DNA of 64,000 nucleotides from Nemertoderma westbladi (Eukaryota > Xenacoelomorpha > Nemertodermatida > Nemertodermatidae), in NCBI GenBank assembly GCA_032718475.1, contig JAUCBJ010008735.1, positions 1 through 64,000 of the forward strand. The letters are read 5' to 3'. Within the stretch, counting starts at the first letter, position 1. Each line of letters begins with the position of its first letter. The translations under genes were made by a program, and so were the position numbers. Under the pieces are notes generated by a model that was given only the letters and a program-made list of their open reading frames with translations, had not been told where the DNA came from and did not search any database. Positions 56,101 to 64,000 of this stretch are shown here, piece by piece.

Positions 56101-56647
56101 GACGTTGTTTCCTATTATCAAACTGAACACAATCAAGGGCTATATTCCGTTTACCACGAAAATAACTTTGAATACAATCTATTAACACCTGAACTGTTAA
56201 AGGATTATCATGTGTGTCAGGAGGAATTTCAATAACTTGTTCCAGTGTAGAGCGCATACCTATAGAAAGGTAACTCCTGAAAATACAGATTTGCATATCC
56301 CTAGCCATTCTATCCATCTGAAATGCAGAATAATAATCTGCCCAAACCGACTTCCAAGTTTCAAATTTTGCTAAACTGAAATCCGGTTCTAAAGCAATTG
56401 GAGCTTTAATTTGAAGATTACGAGGGGTTGAGTCAGCCTGATGAACTACAGGTTGATGTGGTTGACCAAGTAATTGTTGAAATTGATGGGCATTTTGGGC
56501 TTGGGATTGTGCTAAGGAATCAGGCAAATCGCGTTGTGATTTAACTAAAGCATGTAGAAGAGCTGAGGTGGGATCAGGATTACCACGACCAGCCAACTGT
56601 TCTCTTAAAACCTCCAGTTCGGTTTCGAGTTCAGCTTTAGTAGGCAT
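53195..56647 (-). CDS. Gag-protease-integrase polyprotein lacking RT and RNase H
   Basis: A single 1150-codon frame is open throughout. In order it has a coiled-coil N-terminus, a Gag capsid-like region, two CCHC knuckles (CYGCGKTDHKRADC and CSYCGKEGHFANVC, about residues 300-335) and a protease active site (PDTGAEATVAG). It then reaches the start of the RT region (KMVEQGIICPVLDNEPTDW). At about residues 606-686 the frame runs through 20 copies of a 4-residue repeat (ITSD) instead of the RT and RNase H. It rejoins normal sequence at IPDALSRAP, the usual linker before integrase. The integrase retains the zinc domain (HDAHQG, CPQC) and acidic motifs (SDGGTQF, NGHAEGAV). An element of this form cannot copy itself without help. 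That the frame is intact despite the deletion suggests a recent event or selection on the remaining protein. Confidence 0.9.
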   Translation of the reverse strand: MPTKAELETELEVLREQLAGRGNPDPTSALLHALVKSQRDLPDSLAQSQAQNAHQFQQLLGQPHQPVVHQADSTPRNLQIKAPIALEPDFSLAKFETWKSVWADYYSAFQMDRMARDMQICIFRSYLSIGMRSTLEQVIEIPPDTHDNPLTVQVLIDCIQSYFRGKRNIALDCVQFDNRKQRQSVNFDSYLVAIKDLARDADLCRHCFDRRLTTRIMSGISCEDTRSKLLALTPFPSLEDAVNLCRSEESAQAGVQDLKNPSINQASRQSRFHNKKPYNSRRNNSSKSNSRNNSSTTGPIVCYGCGKTDHKRADCPARNKDCSYCGKEGHFANVCRSKQNNSNSSSKPKTKPISRITLNLVGSHNRQAPKVFLNFCHIATGHLFGSLKATPDTGAEATVAGLDFLQALSIDKENLLPPDHDDLSAANGSLLSCIGLLHTTISYGEYSTDELICICEEVNGILLAGYTCQNLGIISSSYPELAAEIQSVASSNSSNMSPIGIKNSIPTTSFKVDFHLSDEPSPSEWDTVKQKLIKAYSDVFDQDDKLCPMNGPPMTISLKDDAQPYAIHTARQLPLAIRDWAKARLEKMVEQGIICPVLDNEPTDWVHPSDITSDITSDITSDITSDIISDITSDITSDITSDITSDITSDITSDITSDITSDITSDITSDIISDITSDITSDITSDIDSIPDALSRAPVSDPTPEDILCDTDVNDHVSAVIRHVSTSIVVSDAPSHLKDSYIESIRSSAKDDISYMALVDAVISGFPSTSTQCSVHIRPFWNVRHQLSCEDNLLLLGSRIVIPSSLRKNVLKHLHDAHQGIERSKRRARQTVFWPGINSDITNIVNSCPQCQLYQPSLPKESLQSDPHPCLPMEDCSADLFYFSTWSYLVYVDRYSGWPCVHSWRADPSSSQVISALRGWFKDFGIPKRLRSDGGTQFNSARYHDFLSEWNIIPEYSTPEYPQSNGHAEGAVKAMKSLIKKLDVKGDLNSTCFVRGLLEWRNTPKEHGMSPAQLLFGRSLRSTIPAHSSTLAGDSFPIPGPSTSSATESYYNDHAHDLTPIPIGSRVCIQSAHSKLWNKSGIVLSRGTRRDYRIELDNGRVYWRNRRYLRSIPEDSSLRDITPQKQVQFADDLPRRSSRTHKQPARFGVQ
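54590..54830. repeat. 12-bp minisatellite GATATCGGAAGT, about 20 copies
   Basis: Units read GATATCGGAAGT with GATATCAGAAGT and GATATCGGAAAT variants. The unit length is divisible by three, so the host ORF stays open (ITSD repeats on the minus strand), and long artefactual frames appear on the plus strand. It occupies the position of the missing RT-RNase H. Confidence 0.95.
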
Positions 56648-57181
56648 ATCTGACTGTTGAATAGTAGAGAAATTTCAGGAAATTAAATATCCGAAAAAAT
56701 TTGCAAAATCCGAAAAGAAAAAAATTTTGCAAAAATGTGCAAAACTTTTGCACGCAAATCAGCCAAAATCTGTAGTTATCGAATACTGGCAGACTGGAAT
56801 ACTGCCTGACTGCTGAATGTGAATAGGTACCGGTAGTTTCTAATTAGGCTAGCGGGCGTCGCTGCCTACCCCTCACGGCCCCCGGACAGTGCAAGGTCCT
56901 CAGCGCCGATGTACCGTCGTCGCTGTGTTTTTCGCCAACGATGTAGCTACACAACGACAACGATAACCGCGAGCCACTCCACTGTCCGTCCCAAGGGCTT
57001 AGTTTAGAAAAGTACTGGAGTAGGTACACCACCGGAAGTATAGGTAGGTAGCTAGGCCTAGATCAGAATCAGTAGAGGCGACCGGTAGAATAATATTGAA
57101 TTATCTGACCTGCTGAATGCGCTGGAATGTCCACCATTTGAATAGGGTTGTAGGAACATCAAGTACATCACTGCGCCATAT
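56648..57181 (-). other. Leader between the 5' LTR and ORF of element 2
   Basis: Non-coding on the minus strand. It contains A/T-rich runs (56690-56760) and a GC-rich block near 56850-57000. A short frame at 56844-57032 is not supported. Confidence 0.5.
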
Positions 57182-57344
57182 TGGGATCGGAAATAAATGA
57201 ATACCAGCTGCATCAGTTTATTAATGGTCGACATACAGAACAGCATATCAAACAATAATATGAACCAATATTATAGTAGGTAGGTTGGATCTAACCACCA
57301 CCAAGCCAGGGTCTACTAGAACCCTAACAATACATAATCTAACA
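57182..57344 (-). repeat. 5' LTR of element 2, internally deleted
   Basis: This 163-bp copy keeps both ends of the LTR but lacks about 135 bp of its middle, which probably removes regulatory sequence. Confidence 0.85.
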
Positions 57345-57884
57345 TAATACATACCAGGACAGGACTAAATAAGTGTAGATTGTGCGCAGCTTACAAGTAT
57401 CTGCACTCAGATCGGGTTCTAGTGTGGCATCAGAGGAAAAGTGACATGCGTGCGATGAGCTGGGACCCATAGGGCCTACCAACCCATAGACCAACAACCC
57501 ACAGCAACTATAAATGGAATTAATTATGAAGAATTATGGGCATTATTACTCTCATACTATTCTCTATTAAAATATTGTTGGCCAGCTGGGACAGTCGAAA
57601 TGTTTTCTCTTTTATTGCTCCTGATTAAGCCACACTGATTGCCCAGAAACAGGCCAGCCTTCCAATGCACCATCATATTGAAGATTAAAAATATTATATC
57701 CTCTGAATAGCTCTCTATGCAATGACTGTGCAAAGTGGAAGTAACGACCTCTGTTATTTACTAAGGGAATAAAGAGTCTCTTGAATAGCTGGAATAAGGC
57801 CACTCTTAAAGTCTGGATGACAGGGTATTGCCTGATAACTTTATAGAAGTAAAAGTGTCGGAGTCTACTCCCAGATATTCCCAT
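57345..57884. other. Spacer without recognised genes
   Basis: AT-rich sequence between LTR element 2 and LINE family B. The last part may be degenerate LINE sequence, but no reading frame supports it. Confidence 0.4.
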
Positions 57885-57906
57885 TGGCGATATCGCCTTT
57901 GCAGAA

Positions 57907-58746
57907 GTGAAGGCTGCTGCAAAGAGCATTAAGACCAATCGTGCCAGTGGAGTAGATAGTGTTCCCCCTGAGGTCTTTAAAATACCTGAGTGTTTAAAGC
58001 TCATCTATCCCATCATAGTAGACATGTACCGAACAACAAGAGTCCCACAAGAAATGAAAACAAATAAGTTGGTGCCAGTTCCCAAGAAGGGCAACCTAAC
58101 ACTCTATGGTTCTTTTCGGGGAATCTCATTGATATCGATTGCTGCAAAGCTATACAATAGGATTCTATTAAATCGCATCAGGGATCCCATTGAGAGACTG
58201 CTCCGTGGAAATCAGAATGGGTTCCGTAAAGTTCATGGGACCATGGAGCCCATTTTGGCACTTAGAAGGATAATTGAAGAATTATCAAAAAAGAAAGACA
58301 GGCATCTGGCTGTTATCTTTGTTGACTTCTTCAAGGCCTTTGATTCAGTCTCTCGCTCACGTATGTTCAGCATACTTTCATTATATGGGATTCCTGATGA
58401 AATTATTGCAGCAATCAGATCAGTATACGATGGTTCGACAACATTTGTGTCTACTGTTGATGGTGACACAGAACCATTTGAAGTGTTATGGGGCGTCCTC
58501 CAAGGAGACACACTTGCACCATTCTTGTTCATTATTGTGGTTGACTATGTTCTACGCATGTCCTTAGATCATCATAATGATGATGGGGTGATGATAACTC
58601 CACCTACTGGCTCCCGAAGTCGAGGAAATCCTGCCAAGTACCTAACTGATCTAGACTTTGCTGATGACTTAGGAGTACTCTCAGAATCATTAGAGGGAGC
58701 CCAACGGCTCCTCAGCTCATTAGAACATGCTGCTTCTTTTTATTAA
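57907..58746 (+). pseudogene. Family B reverse transcriptase
   Basis: The frame contains ASGVDSVPPEVF, the RT motifs FRGISLISIAAKLYNRI and FVDFFKAFDSVSR (motif A), GVLQGDTLAPFLF (motif B) and the catalytic FADDLGVLS. The frame ends abnormally at 58746 because 11 bases present in the copy at 60.3 kb (between two TCT words) are missing here. Coding resumes in the next frame (58727-59425). The first methionine is internal; coding similarity extends upstream to about 57885. Confidence 0.9.
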
Positions 58747-59425
58747 CTCCAGAAAGACCAAAATTATGGCAGTTAACTTTGAAAGTCCTGAGCAAGTCTC
58801 TGATCGGATGAGCATAAGCTCAAAGGATGGTATGCTTGAGCATGTGGACGACTTCTCTTACCCGGGATCATGGATCCGGAAGTCAGGTGAGGACCTTCGA
58901 ATACGTAAGGGAAAGGCATGGGCAGCCTTGAATAGGCTTTCCAGGATTTGGAAGTCACCGAGAATTAATCGGAAACTTAAGGTCCGATTATTTAGAGCAG
59001 CAGTAGTTCCAGTACTCCTCTATGGGAGTCCATGCTGGGCTCTAACTGCTGAGGATACCAAATCTCTGGATGGCACATTCACAAGAATGCTACGCCGGGT
59101 TCATTGTGTCAAGTACAATGCACACATCTCCAACCAGACACTATATAACATTGGAGGTGTCTCATTGGTTCCCCCAAGCTTGACACTAGAACAAAATCGC
59201 CTCCGCTTTGCAGGACATTGCTTTCGCCGTGAGGACCAGCCAGTGTATAATCTTGTACTTTGGCAGCCTCATGGAGTGAATAAGCATGGTGGACAGCCCA
59301 TGACTTTCTTGAGACGCATCTTAAAGGACACAGGCCTTAAAGATGCGGATGATCTAGCAAATGTCATGGGTGATAGGGAGTTGTTGCGGTGCAATTTTGT
59401 TGACAAGCCAGCACAGCATTTCTAA
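58727..59425 (+). pseudogene. Family B RT C-terminal segment
   Basis: This continues the RT after the 11-base deletion: INSRKTKIMAVNFESP, then the RIRKGKAWAALNRL helix, LLYGSPCWALT and the C-terminal part (RLRFAGHCFRRED, then LVLWQPHG). It ends with a stop about 45 bases before the TAG tail. The start of the open frame is artefactual. Confidence 0.85.
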
Positions 59426-59470
59426 AAATGCAGCTGCAATGCAGCATGCCGATCCTAGTAGTAGTAGTAA

Positions 59471-59877
59471 AGTCTGGAATTACAGTTTCGAGTGAATTTA
59501 TGTTCACTACATACATAGATAGATAAATAGAAACTAATACATTAACTTGATAAAATTATTAATGTATAGTAAGTATAGTCCAACATAAGACATAAAGGAT
59601 AACCCCCAAAGCTTTGCAGCTTATTTCCAAGGGCGTTCTTTATGTTACTTGGTTACCAATACAAACTAAACTAACTACTGTATATAGAATAATTATATAA
59701 TTTAATCTAAATAAGATACAAGAAATACAAAATTGATCATTATTACTAATTATTGCACATGCACCTATTTAATATTGAACTAAATACGCCCTACTGCTAT
59801 ATAAGAATTTGTACTGGTCTTGGAGATGGGATTTTACTGCAGACTTAACGGCATGTTCACTTTTAATATTTTTAATG
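59471..59877. other. Spacer and 3' region of LINE family C
   Basis: No coding sequence. The part next to 59878 is probably the 3' non-coding end of the minus-strand LINE; no tail could be defined. Confidence 0.4.
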
Positions 59878-60081
59878 TTATGGTAGGGAATACCAATTCT
59901 TTATTCCGTTAAAGAAAAAGGTTTCGCTTTCAAAGGATTTACAATTGGGAATATAGAAATTTGATGTGCTGGCTCTGGTGCTGTAGGAATGTGTATCACT
60001 CAGTTTGTTTGTGAGTGAGTTTGAGTGCATCCCAAGTGTCCCAAGTACAAGTGAAAACATAAGAACATAAGTTGCAGACAC
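59878..60081 (-). pseudogene. Family C RT C-terminal piece
   Basis: A 67-codon frame with TNKLSDTHSYSTRAS and FFNGIKNWYSLP resembles the end of CR1/L2-type RT proteins. It is separated from the rest of the RT by the family-B insertion, and some 70 residues are missing between the two. Confidence 0.7.
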
Positions 60082-60099
60082 AAGTTGTCAGGCAATAAA

Positions 60100-60470
60100 A
60101 CCTACTACTACTTCTAGGATTGCCTTTCCCTTACGTATTCGAAGGTCCTCACCTGACTTCCGGATCCATGATCCCAGGTAACAGAAGTCGTCCACATGCT
60201 CAAGCATACCATCCTTTGAGCTTATGCTCATCCGATCAGAGACTTGCTGAGGACTTTCAAAGTTAACTGTCAGAATTTTGGTCTTTCTGGAGTTAATAAA
60301 AAGACCAACACTAGAAGCAGCATGTTCTAATGAGCTGAGGAGCCGTTGGGCTCCCTCTAATGATTCTGAGAGTACTCCTAAGTCATCAGCAAAGTCTAGA
60401 TCAGTTAGGTACTTGGCAGGATTTCCTCGACTTCTGGAGCCAGTAGGTGGAGTTATCATCACCCCATCAT
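60100..60470 (-). mobile_element. Internally deleted LINE family B copy nested in family C
   Basis: The minus strand matches family B from VMITPPTGSRSRG through FADDLGVLS to IRKGKA, then jumps directly to the family-B terminus (ATCCTAG and the AGTAGTAGTAG tail at about 60102-60112). The middle 500 or so bases of the 3' half are deleted. It keeps the 11 bases lost from the 58.7-kb copy, so it derives from a different parent. Confidence 0.9.
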
Positions 60471-62072
60471 ATTTGTTGTTATCTCTGATTTTCTTACCAA
60501 AAATAGTGCGCAATGCATAATTTTGCACTTTCTCAATTTTGTACAACAACTCCTTGGATCCATATTTGTCGTGGAGTGACACAAGTAGTTGACAGCAATA
60601 GTTGTGATATGGCATCGTAAGTGTTTTGTATAATTGCAATTTCGTTTTATTTGGTAATTGGCCTTTTATAGAACGTAAACAAGAAATACTAAGTGTCATT
60701 TTCTGAATTATTTTTTTAATATAATCGTCCCAATTTAGTTCACTGTCAATGATTACTCCAAGATATTTTACTGATTTTGACTGAGGTATAGATTCACTGC
60801 CACCAACATTTAGTTTTATTGTGGAGATTACATCCCTAAGTTGGGGGCCAATTTGTTTAGGTGACAATAGGAGAAATTCAGTTTTATCTGGATTCAGTTT
60901 TAATTGTGCATCATTAAATATCTTTGAATCTGAATAACAAGGGACTCCAACAATTTTGCTGCATGTTCTGGGTCTGAGTCTATTACATAAATTACTGTAT
61001 CATCGGCGTATTGTATTATTTGCTCATTTTTCATTAGCTCCGGAAATATTGTAGTCTGGCATTTAAAATATTATGATTTATTGAGTTAAATGCTTTGCTC
61101 AGATCCAAAAATGCTGCAGCAATGTATTTATTCTGATTCAAATGCTCCCGCCAATTTTCAGTTAAAAATGTAGCTGCATCCACCGTAGAAAAACCTTTGC
61201 GAAAGCCAAATTGCTTTGGATACAAAAGCTTATTATGTTTTACATACAGTAATATCTGTGAACACATTATTTTTTCCAAGACTTTGGCAAATGGTGAGGT
61301 TATTGCCACTGGCCTGTAGTTTACCGAATCACATGAATCACCTTTTTTATAGATAGGGGTAATATTAGATAATTTCAATTTATTTGGAAAAACAGATTTT
61401 GTTAAACATTGATTTATTATTATATTCAAAGGTTCTGTAATAAACGGCCTAATGTCCTTAATAATTTTAATTGGTATTTTGCAAGGGCCAGATGATTTAT
61501 CACCATTTAGATTCTCTAAAATTTTACTGACCTCTAATATACCTACACATTTAAATGAAAACTGTATTCGGTTTTCTTTTGCACCTTCTGGAATGGTGTA
61601 AGTACTAATGGCATTCGGCGTGCAATTAAAAAAGTTTCCCAAGCTTAAAAATGCTTCATTCATAGCATTAGACACCTGTTTTTCGCTTGTTACCAAGGTT
61701 CCCCTGTATTTAATACAATTGATTGAAGCACTTTTAATTTTATTGTTTATAATCTTATTGATCACTTTCCATCTCGATTTGCTGTCTTTAGCACTTAAGT
61801 ATTTTTCTTTTACATACTCATTTTTTAGTTTCCGGTTGAGATTATTAAATTTATTTCGCAATAACTTCGTTATCAGATTTTGTTCTGCGCCAAATTCCAA
61901 ATTGTTTAAACTTTTTTGACCGTAATTCATTTAGTTCATCCGTTGGCCAGTTATCTGATAATTTTGATCTGTCTGCTGTAACCAATTTTCGTTTTATAGG
62001 AGCATGTTTATTTAGTATTTCCTCTATATGCCGTTCAAAAATATCATATTGCTTATCGATATCAATCTCCAT
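60470..62072 (-). pseudogene. Family C reverse transcriptase
   Basis: Frames 61851-62072, 61034-61930 and 60470-60867 form one RT. It has the linker (SRWKVINKII), a fingers region (NGDKSSGPCKIPIKIIK), PIYKKGDSCDSVNYRPVA, FGFRKGFSTVDA and motif A (FLDLSKAFNSINH, with Asn where Asp is usual at the second conserved acidic position). YADDTVIY near 60995 and a thumb region (KYLGVIIDSELNWDDY) follow. The Gly-rich motif B between motif A and YADD is absent. Clearly inactive. Confidence 0.88.
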
Positions 62073-62142
62073 ATAAATATCATTCCAAACAATACCTGAT
62101 ATCTCGTTTAAGAAATTTGTTTTATTAAACTTAGAAAAATCT

Positions 62143-62917
62143 CTATATTTCTATCCATTCCTTATTTGGCGATTTTAGCTTTTGGCTAAATTTGTGAGTT
62201 ATTGTGGTTACTGTATAGTCGTGATCTGAAAATTCACATAAAAATACGCTACTCTGTGTAATATAATTATTTTCTATGTTGGTTATTACTACGTCTAAAA
62301 GAGTTGATGTTTTGTTGTTTGTTCGTGTCGGTTTTGTTGTATTTGTAAGATACACAGAATACATATTTAATAGGTCCTTAAGAGATGACAGTCTGGCGTT
62401 ATTGGCCCCAGTTTGTCCCAGGATGTTTATATTAAGATCCCCCTGAATAATTAATTTCTTTTTGGGTTCCAAAATTAAGGCATTTTCAATTTCTTCCGAG
62501 AAACATTTGAAAAAGTTAGTATTTGATTTTGCTTTGGGTGGACGATATATAGTGCAGACTAAAATATCGTCAATTTCAACCCAGATAGATTCTAGAACCC
62601 CATTACATTTTATATCCGCCCTAACTCTACTGTTTAAATGCTGTGGAATATAAATTAATACTCCACCACCTTTCCTCCTTCGCCTATCTTGTCTGTAAAT
62701 CGTGTACCCAGGAATGAGTATGGCTTTATCACTAATTCTTCTTTTTAGCCATGTTTCTGTTACAGACAACACACAATTTTTTGAACCGCCTATCAAACTC
62801 CGTATCTCATCTATATTTTTAAACAGACTCCTGGCATTAATTTGGATAAAATTAAAATTGTTGCTGTTTGAACGGATATAAGAACTTAAATTAATATTTA
62901 TATCGTCAGTTGTTTTT
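62143..62917 (-). pseudogene. Family C APE-type endonuclease
   Basis: The frame opens near 62917, ahead of the first methionine at 62796, and its start (FIQINARSLFKN) is the usual beginning of an APE domain. Conserved landmarks follow: VTETWL, GGGVLIYI, TIYRPP, IIQGDLNINI, LLDVVITN and FSDHDY with the catalytic Asp/His pair. All catalytic positions appear present. The enzyme would nick target DNA for priming. The frame is lost at about 62145 before the linker to the RT. Confidence 0.88.
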
Positions 62918-62928
62918 TTTGCTACTAT

Positions 62929-63705
62929 TTATAGTAATACCTTTATTTTTAGGGGGCCTTTATGTTGATTAAACGCATATAACGTGAACCAGTTAACAGT
63001 TAATAATGTCGAACTAGTAGGAAATAAAAAGCTGGTCAATGTTGTAACCAACAGCATATTTATCATAAGTGCAACAAAAATATTTTGCGGGTTACAGATA
63101 TAATTAACTTTTGATGGCCACAACATGTGACCGATAAAAACAGCAATAGTAAATATTGTCGCTATACGCTGATTTGCTGATGGGAAATCCAGAAACTCTG
63201 CTGGAGCTGTCAATTGTCCACCAGATGAGAATATCCTAAAAATCTCCCCATGTACAAATATTATCAGTAAGATTCCTACTATGCATTTTGTAAACAGATA
63301 GTAAAGTTTATGAGTGCGGCATTTTTTCCTTCCCCTGCAAGTGTTATTTGCCTTTAATTTAAATTTATCCAACCAAATATTGGCCAGAATAGAAACCAAT
63401 GGGATTAAAAGCACACCGACGATGTTGAGTAAAATCAAGAAGACTATTACAAATAATATGTAAAGTAAAATACACGAGAATGTTGTTATCGGTTTACGTA
63501 AGTAAAAAACAAAGACAGTTGAAAATATAACTGCCTCCGTAAAGACTACTATCCATGTTTCCAATAGTATATAAACAAAGAAGTTTATATACAGTTTAGT
63601 TGTTACTAGAGTTGATAGCATTGGTAGGGGCCAGTTGGAAACCCCATAGAGAAATGCAAGCAGAGTTAGTGCTATTATTGTAATTAAGTTAAAATACATG
63701 GTCAT
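62929..63705 (-). CDS. Multi-pass membrane protein ORF upstream of the LINE endonuclease
   Basis: A clean 258-aa frame starts at an ATG and ends 12 bp before the endonuclease frame opens, in the same orientation. The protein has about six to eight hydrophobic segments (roughly residues 3-25, 36-68, 76-115, 138-155, 183-200 and 210-235). Between the third and fourth comes a basic, Cys-containing loop (NNTCRGRKKCRTH). No known transporter or receptor motif is seen. Its position is that of ORF1 in a two-ORF LINE, but known LINE ORF1 proteins are RNA-binding, esterase or zinc-knuckle proteins, not multi-pass membrane proteins. Alternatives are an unrelated gene piece or a chance hydrophobic reading of AT-rich DNA; the length and lack of stops argue against chance. 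Confidence 0.5.
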   Translation of the reverse strand: MTMYFNLITIIALTLLAFLYGVSNWPLPMLSTLVTTKLYINFFVYILLETWIVVFTEAVIFSTVFVFYLRKPITTFSCILLYILFVIVFLILLNIVGVLLIPLVSILANIWLDKFKLKANNTCRGRKKCRTHKLYYLFTKCIVGILLIIFVHGEIFRIFSSGGQLTAPAEFLDFPSANQRIATIFTIAVFIGHMLWPSKVNYICNPQNIFVALMINMLLVTTLTSFLFPTSSTLLTVNWFTLYAFNQHKGPLKIKVLL

Positions 63706-63766
63706 TAATAAAATTGATAGACATTAGGCTTAAATGAGTGTGGCAGGTAGCATTGCTTGCTAGGCG

Positions 63767-64000
63767 TCAATAGCCTGCAGGAACTAAATAAGGGCTCCCA
63801 GCACACCTTTGGTAGCGGGTGTTGTTGCTACTGATGATGGTAGCATCTGAGTTGGAAGCGTCGGGTGTTGGGCTGGAAGGGTTGGGTGTTGGGGCGGAAG
63901 GGTCGGGTGTTAGGGTGGAAGGGTTGGGTGTTGGGGCGGAAGGGACGGGTGCTGTGGTTGAGGGAGTTGGATCTGGGGCTGAGGTACAGAGTGCTGGTGT
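63767..64000 (-). CDS. Pro/Ser/Thr-rich repeat ORF, partial at the window edge
   Basis: The minus strand is open from the window edge to a TGA at 63767-63769. It encodes a 7-residue repeat (PSAPTPN, PSTLTPD type) from a 21-bp minisatellite (GGAAGGGTTGGGTGTTGGGG), followed by a non-repetitive tail (NNTRYQRCAGSPY). It could be the end of a mucin-like or linker region. It ends about 60 bp upstream of the membrane ORF in the same orientation, so both may belong to one element or gene. Confidence 0.4.
   Translation of the reverse strand, partial: TPALCTSAPDPTPSTTAPVPSAPTPNPSTLTPDPSAPTPNPSSPTPDASNSDATIISSNNTRYQRCAGSPYLVPAGY

Larger units (their letters stand above)
52828..57344 (-). mobile_element. 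Ty3-type LTR retrotransposon, RT-deleted derivative
   Basis: Matching sequences at 52828-53125 and 57182-57344 are the LTRs of a minus-strand element (ends TGTTAG and CAATCCCA read on the minus strand). They enclose one long ORF with gag, protease and integrase parts. The 5' LTR has lost about 135 bp internally. A G-rich tract (CTTGGGGGAGA on the minus strand, near 53126-53136) precedes the 3' LTR, and TGGCGCAGT follows the 5' LTR as a possible primer site. A target duplication is not clear. Confidence 0.85.
57885..59470 (+). mobile_element. LINE family B, 5'-truncated
   Basis: The copy starts in the region before RT motif 1 (about 57885) and ends with a short 3' non-coding stretch (ATGCAGCTGCAATGCAGCAT) and a TAG-repeat tail at 59455-59470. 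The same end occurs at 21430. Family A has the same tail type, so the two families share 3' end recognition or ancestry. Confidence 0.9.
59878..62917 (-). mobile_element. LINE family C with a nested family-B insertion
   Basis: Read on the minus strand, the pieces give APE endonuclease (62917-62143), linker and RT (62140-60470) and an RT C-terminal piece (60081-59878, HSYSTRAS type). Between the last two lies a family-B fragment in the same orientation (60470-60100). The RT has lost its motif B region by a deletion near 61040. Frame changes near 62145 and 61890 and a stop near 60910 also make it inactive. Confidence 0.85.

Overview
The window is eukaryotic, AT-rich, intron-containing DNA that consists almost entirely of mobile elements, with no clear single-copy host gene. 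The element mix (Penelope-like, several APE-type LINEs, Ty3-type LTR elements, MULE, piggyBac-like, pogo-like and a HECT-carrying integrase-type DNA transposon), a tRNA-derived SINE and the recurring octamer TAGGCCTA suggest a marine invertebrate, perhaps a deuterostome such as an echinoderm or hemichordate. That placement is inference.

Layout. 0.5-2.4 kb: broken CR1/Jockey-like LINE with a 38-bp minisatellite in its 3' part. 2.4-3.4 kb: 98-bp satellite. 3.5-6.3 kb (minus): degenerate Penelope-like element with RT and GIY-YIG parts; an inverted piece of it recurs at 7.5-7.8 kb. 8.45-9.33 kb: 5'-truncated copy of LINE family A. 10.5-14.1 kb: unrecognised retroelement-like ORF split by a TTAA-flanked piggyBac-like element (11698-13260). 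14129-21467: a MULE with a 9-bp target duplication (AAACCATTG) whose inverted arms are arrays of a 10-bp repeat; a decayed transposase lies inside, and LINEs of families A and B are nested in the right arm. 23.5 kb: SINE. 24.1-27.5 kb: tandem duplication of a 1.7-kb non-coding unit. 28.3-29.4 kb: 56-bp minisatellite and an ORF remnant.

29475-36295 is the most interesting unit: a 6.8-kb DNA transposon with a perfect 6-bp target duplication (TAAAAC), inverted ends, and two inverted arrays of 21-22-bp palindromes. It encodes an intron-containing HECT-type E3 ligase gene (plus) and an intact 387-aa DDE integrase (minus), tail to tail. A small TIR element sits in the third HECT intron.

37.2-43.2 kb: inverted LINE-containing arms around a pogo-like transposon whose product ends in a PHD finger. 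43844-51394: a young full-length Ty3-type LTR retrotransposon (tRNA-Pro-like primer site, 4-bp target duplication) with two lesions in gag-pol. 52.8-57.3 kb (minus): a second Ty3-type element whose RT and RNase H are replaced in frame by a 12-bp minisatellite. 57.9-59.5 kb: LINE family B. 59.9-62.9 kb (minus): LINE family C interrupted by a deleted family-B copy. Upstream of its endonuclease lies a 258-aa multi-pass membrane ORF, then a Pro/Ser/Thr-rich ORF running off the window.

The genes do not form one pathway. They are separate self-mobilising units, many nested, and the nesting gives a relative order of insertion.
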